The position numbers were made by a program, and so were the translations under genes. From Methanobacteriota archaeon (lineage in GTDB: Archaea > Thermoplasmatota > Poseidoniia > Poseidoniales > Thalassarchaeaceae): a DNA stretch of 36,983 nucleotides. This document shows positions 9,482 to 17,971 of this stretch, piece after piece (within the stretch, counting starts at the first letter, position 1; each line of letters starts with the position of its first letter). The notes beneath the pieces were generated by a model. It was not told where the DNA came from and ran no database searches. It saw only the letters and a list, made by a program, of their open reading frames with translations. The DNA lies in assembly GCA_002708695.1 (NCBI GenBank), contig PAOZ01000037.1, positions 1-36,983 on the forward strand, written 5' to 3'.

Positions 9482-9490
9482 TGATATTTG
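9482..9490 (+). promoter_or_regulatory. Possible box A of mvk
   Basis: TGATATTTG lies centred about 26 bases upstream of the mvk ATG, the same spacing as the much better box in front of the TBP gene. The match to the archaeal TATA consensus is modest. Confidence 0.35.
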
Positions 9491-9511
9491 GGAAGTAGTT
9501 TAGGCTAGACC

Positions 9512-10480
9512 ATGTGGAGTGCAGATGCTCCGGCCAAGGCCATACTTTTCGGAGAGCATGCAGTTCTTTACGGCGCTCCTGCTATTGCAATCGCAATAGA
9601 TTTGCGTGCATCGGTTTCTCTTGAAAAATCTGAAAAATGGTTACTTAATGGGGATGCCTTTAATCCTTTGTTAAATCCACATTTGGGCCATTTAATATCT
9701 GAGTTTGGAGATTTAGATAATCCACTCTCGATATCAATTGATAGTACAATTCCTATGGCTGCAGGATTGGGTTCTTCTGCGGCACTTTCAGTTGCTTCTG
9801 GAATGGCGTTATCTGCATCGAGAGGTCACAATTCAGTGACTTCAATCGAATCTCTTGCTAGAGCAGCACATAGGGCTGAAGCTAGTGCTCAGGGAGGTAG
9901 GGCCAGCCCTACCGATACGAGTGTTTCGACATTGGGTGGTGCAGTGATTGTTTCATCATCTCGTATTAAATCATTAGAACATAGATGGGCAATAGATTTG
10001 GAGTCTCCAGATGGGTCTAAGCATTGGGATGTTCATTCTTTATCTATTCCTTCTTCCTTGTCTCGCATTCCTATTGTTATTGGGTTTACTGGAATTTCAT
10101 CATCTACAAAGAAAATGGTTGAAATGGTTGCAAATAATATGCAAACATCTTCCTTTAGATTAGCTATGGAAAAGGTTTCAGAAATTTCTCAAAAATCTAT
10201 TGATATTCTTTCCACTGGAAATCCTGAGGCCATTGGAGATGCAATGACTCGATGCCATTCTCTTTTACAAAAAATAGGTGTATCTTCTACGGAGTTAGAC
10301 AATCTAATTGATGCTGTTCTCCCTTTCTCATTCGGTGCAAAATTGACAGGCGCTGGAGGAGGAGGTTGTATCATTGCTCTTTCAAATGAGCCCCAAGCAT
10401 GTGCTGAGGAAATTAATAAATGCGGAGGCATCCCTTACATCACATCATTTGCAGAGATTGGAGTTAAAATTTCATCTTAA
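9512..10480 (+). CDS. mvk: Mevalonate kinase
   Basis: This GHMP kinase phosphorylates mevalonate, an early step in making the isoprenoid chains of archaeal lipids. Three family motifs are visible: the N-terminal APAKAILFGEHAVLYGAPAIA, the ATP-binding PMAAGLGSSAALSVASG near residues 81-97, and the C-terminal KLTGAGGGGCIIAL. GEHAVLYG is specific to mevalonate kinase rather than to homoserine or phosphomevalonate kinases. Length (322 residues) is typical. A weak AT-rich box (GATATTTG) centred about 26 bases before the ATG and the absence of a ribosome site suggest a leaderless transcript. It is divergent from fixC and followed by the TBP gene. Confidence 0.93.
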   Translation: MWSADAPAKAILFGEHAVLYGAPAIAIAIDLRASVSLEKSEKWLLNGDAFNPLLNPHLGHLISEFGDLDNPLSISIDSTIPMAAGLGSSAALSVASGMALSASRGHNSVTSIESLARAAHRAEASAQGGRASPTDTSVSTLGGAVIVSSSRIKSLEHRWAIDLESPDGSKHWDVHSLSIPSSLSRIPIVIGFTGISSSTKKMVEMVANNMQTSSFRLAMEKVSEISQKSIDILSTGNPEAIGDAMTRCHSLLQKIGVSSTELDNLIDAVLPFSFGAKLTGAGGGGCIIALSNEPQACAEEINKCGGIPYITSFAEIGVKISS

Positions 10481-10517
10481 TTTCTTCCTTTTCTATCCCT
10501 ATGGTTTTGCGCACTTC

Positions 10518-10526
10518 TTTATATAC
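10518..10526 (+). promoter_or_regulatory. TATA box of the TBP gene
   Basis: TTTATATAC is a near-ideal archaeal box A. Its centre lies 26 bases before the TBP ATG at 10548, so transcription is predicted to start at or within a base or two of the start codon. No GGTGA-type ribosome site is present. The message is therefore probably leaderless. Because the product binds TATA boxes, self-regulation is possible. Confidence 0.75.
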
Positions 10527-10547
10527 CCTTGATAAATCCCCGTTTAT

Positions 10548-11291
10548 ATGAGCGACGAAGATCGATTGGTAGTAGTGAATGTTGTAGCGAGTACTCGAGT
10601 GGCAGAAGAATTAGATTTGCCAGAGATTGCTATTGAATTAAATTGCGAATATGAGCCAGAACAGTTTCCTGGTGTAGTATATCGTGTAACTGACCCCCGT
10701 TTAGCAATTCTAATGTTTAGGTCCGGTCGTGCTGTTTGCACAGGCGGAAAAAATGAACAAAATATCCACACTGGAATTGAGAGAATGATTGCTGATTTAA
10801 GAGCAGCAGATATTGAAACATGGGATCTGAAAGATGTGAAAATTGAGGTCCAAAATATGGTTGCAACTTATGCTTTGCATTACCCAGAAGATTATGACGG
10901 TATTTCGAAGGATGTAGATCAACGAATGAAGATAGTAAAGGACCCAGGTCATAAAAATTCAAACAGTGGCGGATGGAGAGCTCCTACTGAAGAAGAAGTG
11001 GCTATGCCAGAAGAAGACAGCCCTCTTACTACTCTCCCAGTAGGCGAGCCGTTAGCAGGACTTCCTCGTCATTTGAATCTTAATCACTTGACTTTCCACT
11101 TGCCTTTCGATAAGGTAGAGTATGAACCAGAACAATTCCCTGGTTTAATTTATCGAATTGATTATCCAAAGGTAGTTTGTTTGATTTTTGGTAGCGGTAA
11201 AATGGTTATTACTGGGGCTCGTCACAAGGACGAGATTCTAGAAGCTATTGAATTCATCAAGGATGAATTAGCAGATTTACTCTACGAATAA
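10548..11291 (+). CDS. tbp: TATA-binding protein with an insertion in the second repeat
   Basis: The protein recruits TFB and RNA polymerase to box A promoters. Repeat 1 (residues about 6-90) contains NVVAST and EYEPEQFPGVVYRVTDPRLAILMF; repeat 2 (about 97-247) contains KIEVQNMVATYAL and EYEPEQFPGLIYRIDYPKVVCLIFGSGKMVITGA. The four phenylalanines that kink DNA are kept (F40, F57, F197, F214). At 247 residues it is well above the usual 180-190. The excess lies in repeat 2: Asn103 to F197 spans 94 residues against 29 for the matching Asn11 to F40 of repeat 1, so about 65 residues are inserted. The insert (about 111-175) is charged and Pro/Gly/Ser rich (KDPGHKNSNSGGW, EEEVAMPEEDSP) and looks flexible. 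The reading frame is uninterrupted. Only one tbp is seen here; other copies may exist elsewhere. Confidence 0.95.
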   Translation: MSDEDRLVVVNVVASTRVAEELDLPEIAIELNCEYEPEQFPGVVYRVTDPRLAILMFRSGRAVCTGGKNEQNIHTGIERMIADLRAADIETWDLKDVKIEVQNMVATYALHYPEDYDGISKDVDQRMKIVKDPGHKNSNSGGWRAPTEEEVAMPEEDSPLTTLPVGEPLAGLPRHLNLNHLTFHLPFDKVEYEPEQFPGLIYRIDYPKVVCLIFGSGKMVITGARHKDEILEAIEFIKDELADLLYE

Positions 11292-11317
11292 ATTTGTTTG
11301 CAAGCGATTGGTTGATA

Positions 11318-11335
11318 CACAGCCGAATGGCTGTG
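11318..11335 (+). repeat. Hairpin between tbp and the surface-protein gene
   Basis: CACAGCC and GGCTGTG form a perfect 7-base-pair stem around the loop GAAT. It lies 26 bases after the tbp stop and ends five bases before ATG 11341, and its 3' arm runs into a GGGTG that could act as ribosome site. It may end or slow the tbp transcript, or control access to the next start. Confidence 0.55.
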
Positions 11336-11340
11336 GGTGC

Positions 11341-14300
11341 ATGGTGGCTTCAACAGGCATGTCGTCTCGAAGGGCGGCGCTGTCAATTGTTTTGATTTTT
11401 CTTCTTTCTACTCAATTGGTATTTTTACAATCAATAGAACCTCTTGAAGAAGAAGAATCATCATTCAAAGTGATGGGTGTCAGGTCTTCACAAGGATCGG
11501 TGGATGTTCCAGAATGGGCTGTTGGCGATGTATGGACATATGATGCATTTTTCGATGTTGAAGATTTGATTGCTTCTGGGGCTCCAGGCTCAAGTATAGG
11601 TGTACTTCGTGGTACACTAACAAAAGAAGTAGTTGAAACGACAATCATGATGATTGAAAATCAATCTACTATCGTTTACGTCGTTGAATCTTCAGGGACA
11701 TTTCAGAAAAATGGAATTACTTTAGTTGCTCAAGGCACTTCAATTAATGCTGATTTGAGAGTTAGTTACGACTCTGATGAACTTATTAGAGCATCAGATC
11801 TCGGTCAAATCTCTTACTCTCAAGAATTAGATGTAGATTTGAATAACATTCCATTTCCTGCTAGCCTTCTTTTGGGTAGTTCTCTCGCTCTCGCAGACAT
11901 CTCAATAGGAACTCAATACTCTCCTCCCAAGGAATATTACGATTTTCCAATGGCAGTTGGGGAGTATTGGAATACATCTGTAACAACTGGAACAACATGG
12001 TCTGGTTCTGTTTATCAAAATCTTTTCGAGTTGCCAGAAGATTCTGAGGAACCAAGTGAAGAATCTCATGGAATCACCGCTGTAGGTAATCCAGGGGTTA
12101 GTTATCCTGGATGTGCTACTTCTCTAAATGCTACTTCGTTTAATTCAACAGGCGCAGTTACTGGTTTTCGATGGTACTGTCCTGCAGCAAAAGGTGAAGC
12201 ATGGTGGCATCAAGAGTTAGATTTAGGTTTACAAATTGACTTCAAATTGTTGACATATACTCCTGCTTCTAGAGATCCTGTTATTTCTGTAGAAACAGCG
12301 TTTCCTGCTTGGCCGCTAAATACGAATATGGGTGCTTGGGTGAATTTAACAGATCCTTCAACTGGTTCTCCATTAGGTAATCAAGCAGTTCAATTTAGAT
12401 ATGAATCCACAGGGGATTATCGTTCACTTTCTACTGCCACTAACGGTAGTGCATATGTTGAATTTGATACAGGTGCTTGGCCCGATCCTTCTCCTACAAC
12501 ATATGACTATGCCAGTCATGGAGTGATAGGTTGGGATTCATCTAGCAAGTCTGTAGGAGTCACAACCATGGTCTTAGATGAAAATTTAGTAGAAGTAGAT
12601 CTTGTCACCTTGGCATCTGGCGTATCAGTTTCTAGAACGAGAGGGGACGTAACTGAACAATTGAATGCCATTACTGGTTTTAACTCAATTCCAAATGATG
12701 TTTTGGAATTTTCAATTCCTGTTCGTAATCTAGGAATTCTTTCAGCCCCTTCTTCTGAAATTGAAATTACTTCGCCAGATGGTAGTTCCTCTAGAGTTAA
12801 CATCCCTAGTTTGCCAGCGTTAAGTGAGGTTCGAGTAGATGTTCAGTGGACCGTTCCTGAAGGTCAGGCAATTGGCGATACGACTCTTCAATTTGAGGTA
12901 GATCCAGATTCATTGGTTGTTGCTGATGCTAATAGGAGTAATAATGCGGATTCGTTCAATATTTTTGTTGGACGTTTACCTGTTGCGGATTTAGCACAAA
13001 TGAATAGTTTTTACACTTTTACAACAGTAATGTTGGACGCAACCTCTTCAAATGATCCAGATGGTTATTCGGATATTTATTGCTATTTCATGATTGAAGA
13101 TCCACTTGCTATTGATGATAATGATGGGGACCCTACTGATGGTTTCATTGAGAGGGTAATCTCCACAAATTCCACAGATGATTGTGTAGTAGAATGGTCT
13201 TGGGATGATGATGGACAATATTTGATTGAATTGAGAATCGTTGATGATGAAGGTGATATGACTATGATGAATATGACAGTTGAGGTTCTCAATCGTGCTC
13301 CAGAAGTTGTTGTTGCATCTGATAGATCTAGTGTACCAGTAATGGACCCGATTACCTTCAATGTCTTCCAACATAGTGATGTAGATACAATTACTCCAGA
13401 AGCACCTGTAGATTTCCTTTGGGAGGCTGATTGTGAGCAGGGTAGAGTTACACAACTTTGTACAGTTACTCCTATGGTTGAAGGCATATACACTATGAGA
13501 GCAAGTGTAACAGATGACGATGGAGCCGTAACATCGAGTAGCCATAGTATCAATGTTACAAATATCGCACCTTGGAATGCTTCGCTATCGGCTGCCCACG
13601 AAAATGGGACTCCGATTAATATGGATTCACAAATGGTTTGGCATGTTCTAGAGGATCAACCAATAGTATTCTCGGGTTCAGCTGAAGATTCATCAAATGA
13701 TATTCCTTCACTAAGTTACGAATGGTGGCCAGATGTAGATGCTGATCCCTCTAATTCTACAATAGATAATGAAGCAGGTTCATCCTCTTCCCTGACTCAT
13801 TCGTATGAAACTCATGGAATGCATGTAATTTCTATGCAAGCAACAGATAATGACGGTCTTCGAACAAGTGTTGCTAGTGGTTGGTTGATGGTACAAAATG
13901 TTCCTCCTACAATTGACCCATTTCCTACATTACTTCCAATAGCGGAAGATCAGGTGCTGAATGTGGTAGGTTCTTTCCAAGATACTCCTTCTGATCTTGA
14001 TGCACTTCACTCTTGTTGGGATATTAATCCTGCATTTAATACAGATTCTACAGGTTCTGCTGAAGACGATTGTGATGTTGAAGGGGCTACGTTAGCATAT
14101 TCATGGCCTGATGCAGCCACTGCTCCTTCACAAATTGTATTTCATGTTACAGATGATGATGGCGAGAGGGCGGTTGAGATGCTCAATATCACTATCAAAA
14201 ATATACGTCCTAAGGGTGCAATCAATGTAACAGAAGGCCCATATGAAGTAGGGCAAGATATTGTATTCTCTGGTGAAGGAACTACTGATTCTAGCCAAGA

Positions 14301-15039
14301 TTTCCCCGCTTTGTCATATTATTGGGATTTCAACACTGCAGTAGATTGGGATGAAGATGGAAATACCGCAAATGATATTCAAAAGCAAGGGTTTACAGTT
14401 ACTCATCAATTTAGTGAACCGGGCATTTACGTTGTTCGTTTGATTGTAGGAGACGAATCTGAAGAAGACACAGTAGATGTTCAAATTGAAGTCATAGATA
14501 CTAGTTTTTTGGGCATGAATATTGGTTTTGGAGAAGCGGGTGCAGCAACCGTTGCGATATTGATTCTCACTGTAATTTTCCTTTTACTTCTAGTTGGAAT
14601 TGGTTTCACGAGACGAGGACGTCGTGCTGAATTTGATGCATATGGGGTAGGTAGTTCTATCCATTCGATGGGTGGTGCCCAACCGTCTATGCCAAATGCT
14701 CCACCACCTACCTACGCTTTTGGCGAAGAAATTGGTGGCGCACCTCCAGTTCCTACAGAAGGGCTTCCTGCTGGGTGGACTATGGAACAATGGAATCATT
14801 ATGGTCAACAATGGTTGGATACTCAACAAACATCCCCTGCCCCTATAATGACTCAGACTCCTGATCCAGAGCCTACTTATGTTGCACCTGAATCTACTTA
14901 TGCTGCACCTGATCCTACTTATGCTGCCTCTATTGAATCTGTATCTCAACCATTGGAGTCCCTTTCTGAAGAATCTCCAAAGTCACGCGGATTATCTGAG
15001 CCTCTTCCTTCTACAGATATTTTAGATTTTGATTTGTGA
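11341..15039 (+). CDS. Large surface protein with PKD-like domains and cytoplasmic tail
   Basis: After a short basic segment (SSRRAALSIVLIFLLSTQLVFLQS) that serves as signal peptide, about 1,080 residues of extracellular beta-sandwich domains follow. Several are PKD/Ig-like, seen in repeats of the type PVADL..LDATSSNDPDG, SVTDDDGAV..SHSINVTNIAP and NVTEGPYEVGQDIVFSGEGTTDSSQDFPALSYYWDF. A transmembrane helix (AATVAILILTVIFLLLLVGIGF) then a basic stop-transfer (TRRGRR) lead into a Pro-rich cytoplasmic tail with GLPAGWTMEQWNHYGQQWL and tandem TYAAP repeats. It is likely an S-layer-like or adhesion protein. The track start is TTG 11308; ATG 11341 or ATG 11359 fits the signal peptide better. The gene ends five bases before the sepF ATG, so the two are probably expressed together. 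Confidence 0.75.
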   Translation: MVASTGMSSRRAALSIVLIFLLSTQLVFLQSIEPLEEEESSFKVMGVRSSQGSVDVPEWAVGDVWTYDAFFDVEDLIASGAPGSSIGVLRGTLTKEVVETTIMMIENQSTIVYVVESSGTFQKNGITLVAQGTSINADLRVSYDSDELIRASDLGQISYSQELDVDLNNIPFPASLLLGSSLALADISIGTQYSPPKEYYDFPMAVGEYWNTSVTTGTTWSGSVYQNLFELPEDSEEPSEESHGITAVGNPGVSYPGCATSLNATSFNSTGAVTGFRWYCPAAKGEAWWHQELDLGLQIDFKLLTYTPASRDPVISVETAFPAWPLNTNMGAWVNLTDPSTGSPLGNQAVQFRYESTGDYRSLSTATNGSAYVEFDTGAWPDPSPTTYDYASHGVIGWDSSSKSVGVTTMVLDENLVEVDLVTLASGVSVSRTRGDVTEQLNAITGFNSIPNDVLEFSIPVRNLGILSAPSSEIEITSPDGSSSRVNIPSLPALSEVRVDVQWTVPEGQAIGDTTLQFEVDPDSLVVADANRSNNADSFNIFVGRLPVADLAQMNSFYTFTTVMLDATSSNDPDGYSDIYCYFMIEDPLAIDDNDGDPTDGFIERVISTNSTDDCVVEWSWDDDGQYLIELRIVDDEGDMTMMNMTVEVLNRAPEVVVASDRSSVPVMDPITFNVFQHSDVDTITPEAPVDFLWEADCEQGRVTQLCTVTPMVEGIYTMRASVTDDDGAVTSSSHSINVTNIAPWNASLSAAHENGTPINMDSQMVWHVLEDQPIVFSGSAEDSSNDIPSLSYEWWPDVDADPSNSTIDNEAGSSSSLTHSYETHGMHVISMQATDNDGLRTSVASGWLMVQNVPPTIDPFPTLLPIAEDQVLNVVGSFQDTPSDLDALHSCWDINPAFNTDSTGSAEDDCDVEGATLAYSWPDAATAPSQIVFHVTDDDGERAVEMLNITIKNIRPKGAINVTEGPYEVGQDIVFSGEGTTDSSQDFPALSYYWDFNTAVDWDEDGNTANDIQKQGFTVTHQFSEPGIYVVRLIVGDESEEDTVDVQIEVIDTSFLGMNIGFGEAGAATVAILILTVIFLLLLVGIGFTRRGRRAEFDAYGVGSSIHSMGGAQPSMPNAPPPTYAFGEEIGGAPPVPTEGLPAGWTMEQWNHYGQQWLDTQQTSPAPIMTQTPDPEPTYVAPESTYAAPDPTYAASIESVSQPLESLSEESPKSRGLSEPLPSTDILDFDL

Positions 15040-15043
15040 TAGT

Positions 15044-15517
15044 ATGGTAGATATTTTCAGACTACTAGGTCTTCCTTCTCCCACATCTTCTAGTGTGGAT
15101 AAAGAGAAAGATAGTCCTCGGGCATCTTCTACTTCGTTTTCATCGGCGCCGATTCTTTCTTCAAATTCATCAGACTTCATGGATTTGTCTTCCATTGAAT
15201 GGGCAAGAAAAGCAGGCCCTCTTTCTCCTGAACGCTATTTGAGATATATTCAACCCGATGATCGTCACATCATCCCTCATTCTGAAATTTCAGACTGTCT
15301 TAAAGAAGGAGATGTAGTAATTGTTGATTTACGTAGATTAGCACACATGGAGGCACAAAAGAGTGCCTGTCGGCGTAGAATTCAGGAAGTTGCTCGTGAT
15401 TTATCCATCCATGCCTTTGTTCTAGATGCGTCTGAAGATTTGATTTTAGTACCAGGTGTAGGTATTTCTGTTGACGTCGATCGTCATGTTTTAGGAATAG
15501 AAACAGACCTAATCTGA
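15044..15517 (+). CDS. sepF: Archaeal SepF, FtsZ membrane anchor
   Basis: Starting at ATG 15044, the first ten residues MVDIFRLLGL form an amphipathic helix of the kind SepF uses to sit on the membrane. A Ser/Pro-rich linker (about residues 11-50) follows. The core then reads RYLRYIQPDDRH...LKEGDVVIVDLRRL, RRRIQEVARDL and FVLDASEDLILVPGVGISVD, which matches the archaeal SepF/DUF552 order: strand, GD-VIVDL strand, helix, and a terminal strand pair. The role would be to tether FtsZ and shape the division ring. The track version begins at an upstream TTG that overlaps the previous gene; a GTGAT precedes the ATG chosen here. No ftsZ is in the window. It ends overlapping the convergent FMN-binding gene by nine bases. 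Confidence 0.85.
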   Translation: MVDIFRLLGLPSPTSSSVDKEKDSPRASSTSFSSAPILSSNSSDFMDLSSIEWARKAGPLSPERYLRYIQPDDRHIIPHSEISDCLKEGDVVIVDLRRLAHMEAQKSACRRRIQEVARDLSIHAFVLDASEDLILVPGVGISVDVDRHVLGIETDLI

Positions 15518-16342
15518 ATTAATTTCATACTTCCAATTTGTTGATTGAATTCCTCCGAATATTTCATTTGATAATTGACTTAGAATTGGAATTGATTCAA
15601 TTTCTTCTATATTTGTAGAAAAGGGTTTGATTATCGTATCAACTTTTAGCACTACCAATTCTGATACCGCACCTAAAGGCAATGTATGACATTCTACCAA
15701 TGTAGTTTCAATAGCTGCAATAGCAGGTTTTGGTGCAGTAACCGTTTCGAAAATAGAAGTGACCCCTTCTATGTCTCCCCATTCTGACTCGCCTCTTGGT
15801 ATTGATTTCGAAGTAATGTTTACGATTTCTGCTGAATATGAATTTGCTGGCAGAATTGCCAGTGTTGCCTTACCAGTTTCTTTGAGATTCAGTAAGGTGT
15901 CCCTAGGCCGGCCTTCTCTGTTCGTCGAAAGACTCATTCCAATTAATGGAGGGGTGTTTGAAATTACAGATACTGAACTCATTGGAGCAAGATTAGGTAT
16001 GCCCTCGGATGATATTGTTGATACCAAAATCAATGGTCTAGGTGAGATAATTGCAGACAACCATCTTGATCTTTCAACATGATTCATTTTCTCTATATCT
16101 AAGGAATTAATTTCAGAACTAAGGTCAAATGTCACAGTGTTGTAATCATTAAACCAGTCATCTAAATCCCCTTTTGATATTTCTTCTGAGGCATAGGCTG
16201 TAAAATCACGATATGCTTCCCATCGATTAATTTCACTTTCATTTTCTCCTCTTTTTCGTTTTCTTTCTATGGAATCGTTTGCATATTCTACACATCGATT
16301 AAGAAAATCAATGACAGTATTTTTTTTATCATCATTTGTCAT
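15509..16342 (-). CDS. FMN-binding split-barrel protein (flavin reductase-like)
   Basis: The C-terminal two thirds is a flavin-reductase-like domain: SRWLSAIISPRPLILVSTISSEGIPNLAPMSSVSVIS, PPLIGMSLSTNREGRPRDTLLNLKETGKATLAIL and the GESEWGDIEG segment. SPRP and the TISSEG..NLAPMS motif are typical of FMN-binding proteins of this class. The N-terminal 80 residues are a charged helical extension (NRCVEYANDSIERKRKRGE) that I do not recognise. It probably moves electrons between NAD(P)H and flavin or binds FMN as a sensor. The TTG start in the track overlaps the peroxiredoxin gene; ATG 16342 has an AGGTAG just upstream and is preferred. It follows the peroxiredoxin gene closely on the same strand, which suggests a redox operon. 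Confidence 0.8.
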   Translation of the reverse strand: MTNDDKKNTVIDFLNRCVEYANDSIERKRKRGENESEINRWEAYRDFTAYASEEISKGDLDDWFNDYNTVTFDLSSEINSLDIEKMNHVERSRWLSAIISPRPLILVSTISSEGIPNLAPMSSVSVISNTPPLIGMSLSTNREGRPRDTLLNLKETGKATLAILPANSYSAEIVNITSKSIPRGESEWGDIEGVTSIFETVTAPKPAIAAIETTLVECHTLPLGAVSELVVLKVDTIIKPFSTNIEEIESIPILSQLSNEIFGGIQSTNWKYEINSD

Positions 16343-16352
16343 TAGTCTACCT

Positions 16353-16829
16353 CTATTCGTTTTCGATTTCAAGAATTTTCAATAAACGACCAACATGTCC
16401 TGTTGCCTTTACTCCTTTACCGCACCATTCGATAATCCCATCTTGATTAATGATAAAAGTACTGCGAATAGCCCCCATGTACACCTTTCCATAGTTCTTT
16501 TTCTCCCCCCATGCACCATACAATTGGTGAATTTCAGTATCAGGGTCAACGATCAAATCAAAGTTCAATTTCTGTTTTTGAATAAAGCGTGAATGGCTTG
16601 CTGCTGAATCTCTCGATACTCCAACAACGGTCCAATTTTTCGAATTAAGTACAGGCATAGCGTCTCGAAAATCGCAAGCTTGAGTAGTGCATCCAGGAGT
16701 ACTATCTTTAGGATAAAAATAGAGTATTATTCCAGTTTTGTTTAGAGCATCTGACAGTTTCCACTCCGTCTCATCCTGTAGTTTTGCTGTGAAATCAGGG
16801 GCAATATCTCCAATATCTGGTCCGCTCAT
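16353..16829 (-). CDS. bcp: Thiol peroxidase of the PrxQ/Bcp type
   Basis: At 158 residues this has the standard length for PrxQ. The peroxidatic site is in YPKDSTPGCTTQACDFRD, with Cys47 as the peroxidatic and Cys52 as the resolving residue (CxxxxC, the atypical two-Cys arrangement). GVSRDSAASHSRFIQKQKLNFDLIVDPD and the strand FIINQDGIIEW complete the thioredoxin fold. It reduces hydrogen peroxide and organic peroxides in the cytosol. Ten bases separate its stop from the start of the FMN-binding gene. Confidence 0.93.
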   Translation of the reverse strand: MSGPDIGDIAPDFTAKLQDETEWKLSDALNKTGIILYFYPKDSTPGCTTQACDFRDAMPVLNSKNWTVVGVSRDSAASHSRFIQKQKLNFDLIVDPDTEIHQLYGAWGEKKNYGKVYMGAIRSTFIINQDGIIEWCGKGVKATGHVGRLLKILEIENE

Positions 16830-16867
16830 GTTACTCCCACTCCGTTGTCATAGTCAATACTATGTTT

Positions 16868-17920
16868 CTAATCTACTCTGTCTTCTGTAAATTTAATGAT
16901 TTTTATTGCGTCATCTGAAAGTTCTGAAAGGGTTCTTCTTCCATCTCGGCGTCGAATAACTAATCCTAATTCACTCATTCTTGTTACTGCAGCTACTCTT
17001 CTAAGTTGAAGAATTGAATTCGTCCAATTAAATGCAGTCCCTTCTCCATATTTTCTAGCCATTCTGGCATCTAAGCGTTCATTTCCAACTGCTCCTCCTC
17101 TCATTCCATCGATTAATGTCCTCATGATATTCCATTCTTGAGGTAGACGATGATTAATCGAATCAAGAATCAAAGTCCGTTCTAGGGGGCTAAATGGCCC
17201 CTCGTGTGCTAGATCTCGATCTATAATTGGGTTTGGGAGTTTTGCTAGATCTAATCCGTGGGGGGTTAATCGATATCCCTCTGAATCTTTAGTTGACCAT
17301 CCAATGATTTCCATTGCAGATAATTTGGTTGTTCCACCAGGCGAACCAATCATCCAGTTAACTGCTCGACTTCTTGCATCATCATCCAGATGACTAAACC
17401 CTGCAGCTAATCTTTCTCCTCTCCCTCGCCCAAATCGATTGTCCTCATTTGCTAATGTTTCTCCATTTAATCTCAACATTTGGTTCATGGCATTCCTAAA
17501 TTCTCCGTCTGGCAATGATCTTTTTGTTTCGCTGCTCATGGACCATAGTAAGCGTAATGCATGTTTCATTGGCAATAATCTGAGGAGCCCTGAGGGTAAC
17601 ATTTCATTTTCTAAGCGCCCTATGTTTGGTCCGATTACAGGATCGCCTCTGATTGATTCTAAACGAAGAAAATTCCGATTTCCAAATTCTCTTTGAGCTA
17701 AAGAATCCCCTGCTTTTGCCCTCCTGTCCCATGCTCTTTCAGCTAATCCTGAAAGTATTCCTCCTTCTGCAACTGTTGATTCTTTGTCCTGTTCAATTTT
17801 TGTTGTACTCGTATCTGCGCTTTGGATTAACCATTCTTCTAGTGTTATGCCCTTCTCTTGAGCGGCTTGAATCCAGTTGAAAAGTTGTCTATCTTTGACT
17901 GAAAGCGTCACGTCAACCAT
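16868..17920 (-). CDS. Putative DNA-binding protein with winged-helix-like segments
   Basis: I do not recognise a named family. The N-terminus VDVTLSVKDRQLFNWIQAAQEKGITLEEWL resembles a ribbon-helix-helix or similar strand-helix-helix module. Residues about 195-235 (TTKLSAMEIIGWSTKDSEGYRLTPHGLDLA) and about 305-345 (LQLRRVAAVTRMSELGLVIRRRDGRRTLSELSDDAIKII) look like helix-turn-helix segments with a beta wing. The protein has no membrane segment and many Arg residues. A transcription regulator is the simplest reading. ATG 17920 is preferred over the track start at 17953 because a GTGAG lies just before it and it begins at the predicted strand. The AT-rich spacer with repeats directly upstream could hold its own binding sites. 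Confidence 0.55.
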   Translation of the reverse strand: MVDVTLSVKDRQLFNWIQAAQEKGITLEEWLIQSADTSTTKIEQDKESTVAEGGILSGLAERAWDRRAKAGDSLAQREFGNRNFLRLESIRGDPVIGPNIGRLENEMLPSGLLRLLPMKHALRLLWSMSSETKRSLPDGEFRNAMNQMLRLNGETLANEDNRFGRGRGERLAAGFSHLDDDARSRAVNWMIGSPGGTTKLSAMEIIGWSTKDSEGYRLTPHGLDLAKLPNPIIDRDLAHEGPFSPLERTLILDSINHRLPQEWNIMRTLIDGMRGGAVGNERLDARMARKYGEGTAFNWTNSILQLRRVAAVTRMSELGLVIRRRDGRRTLSELSDDAIKIIKFTEDRVD

Positions 17921-17971
17921 GTGCTTCTCACAATATGATTCATTATGAATCATTCTATTATAATCTATAAT

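Noticed and set aside
13048-13553. Two overlapping minus-strand ORFs of 165 and 156 residues
   Set aside because: They lie entirely within the PKD surface protein and have no recognisable motif; the Asp-rich sense strand leaves the opposite frames open.
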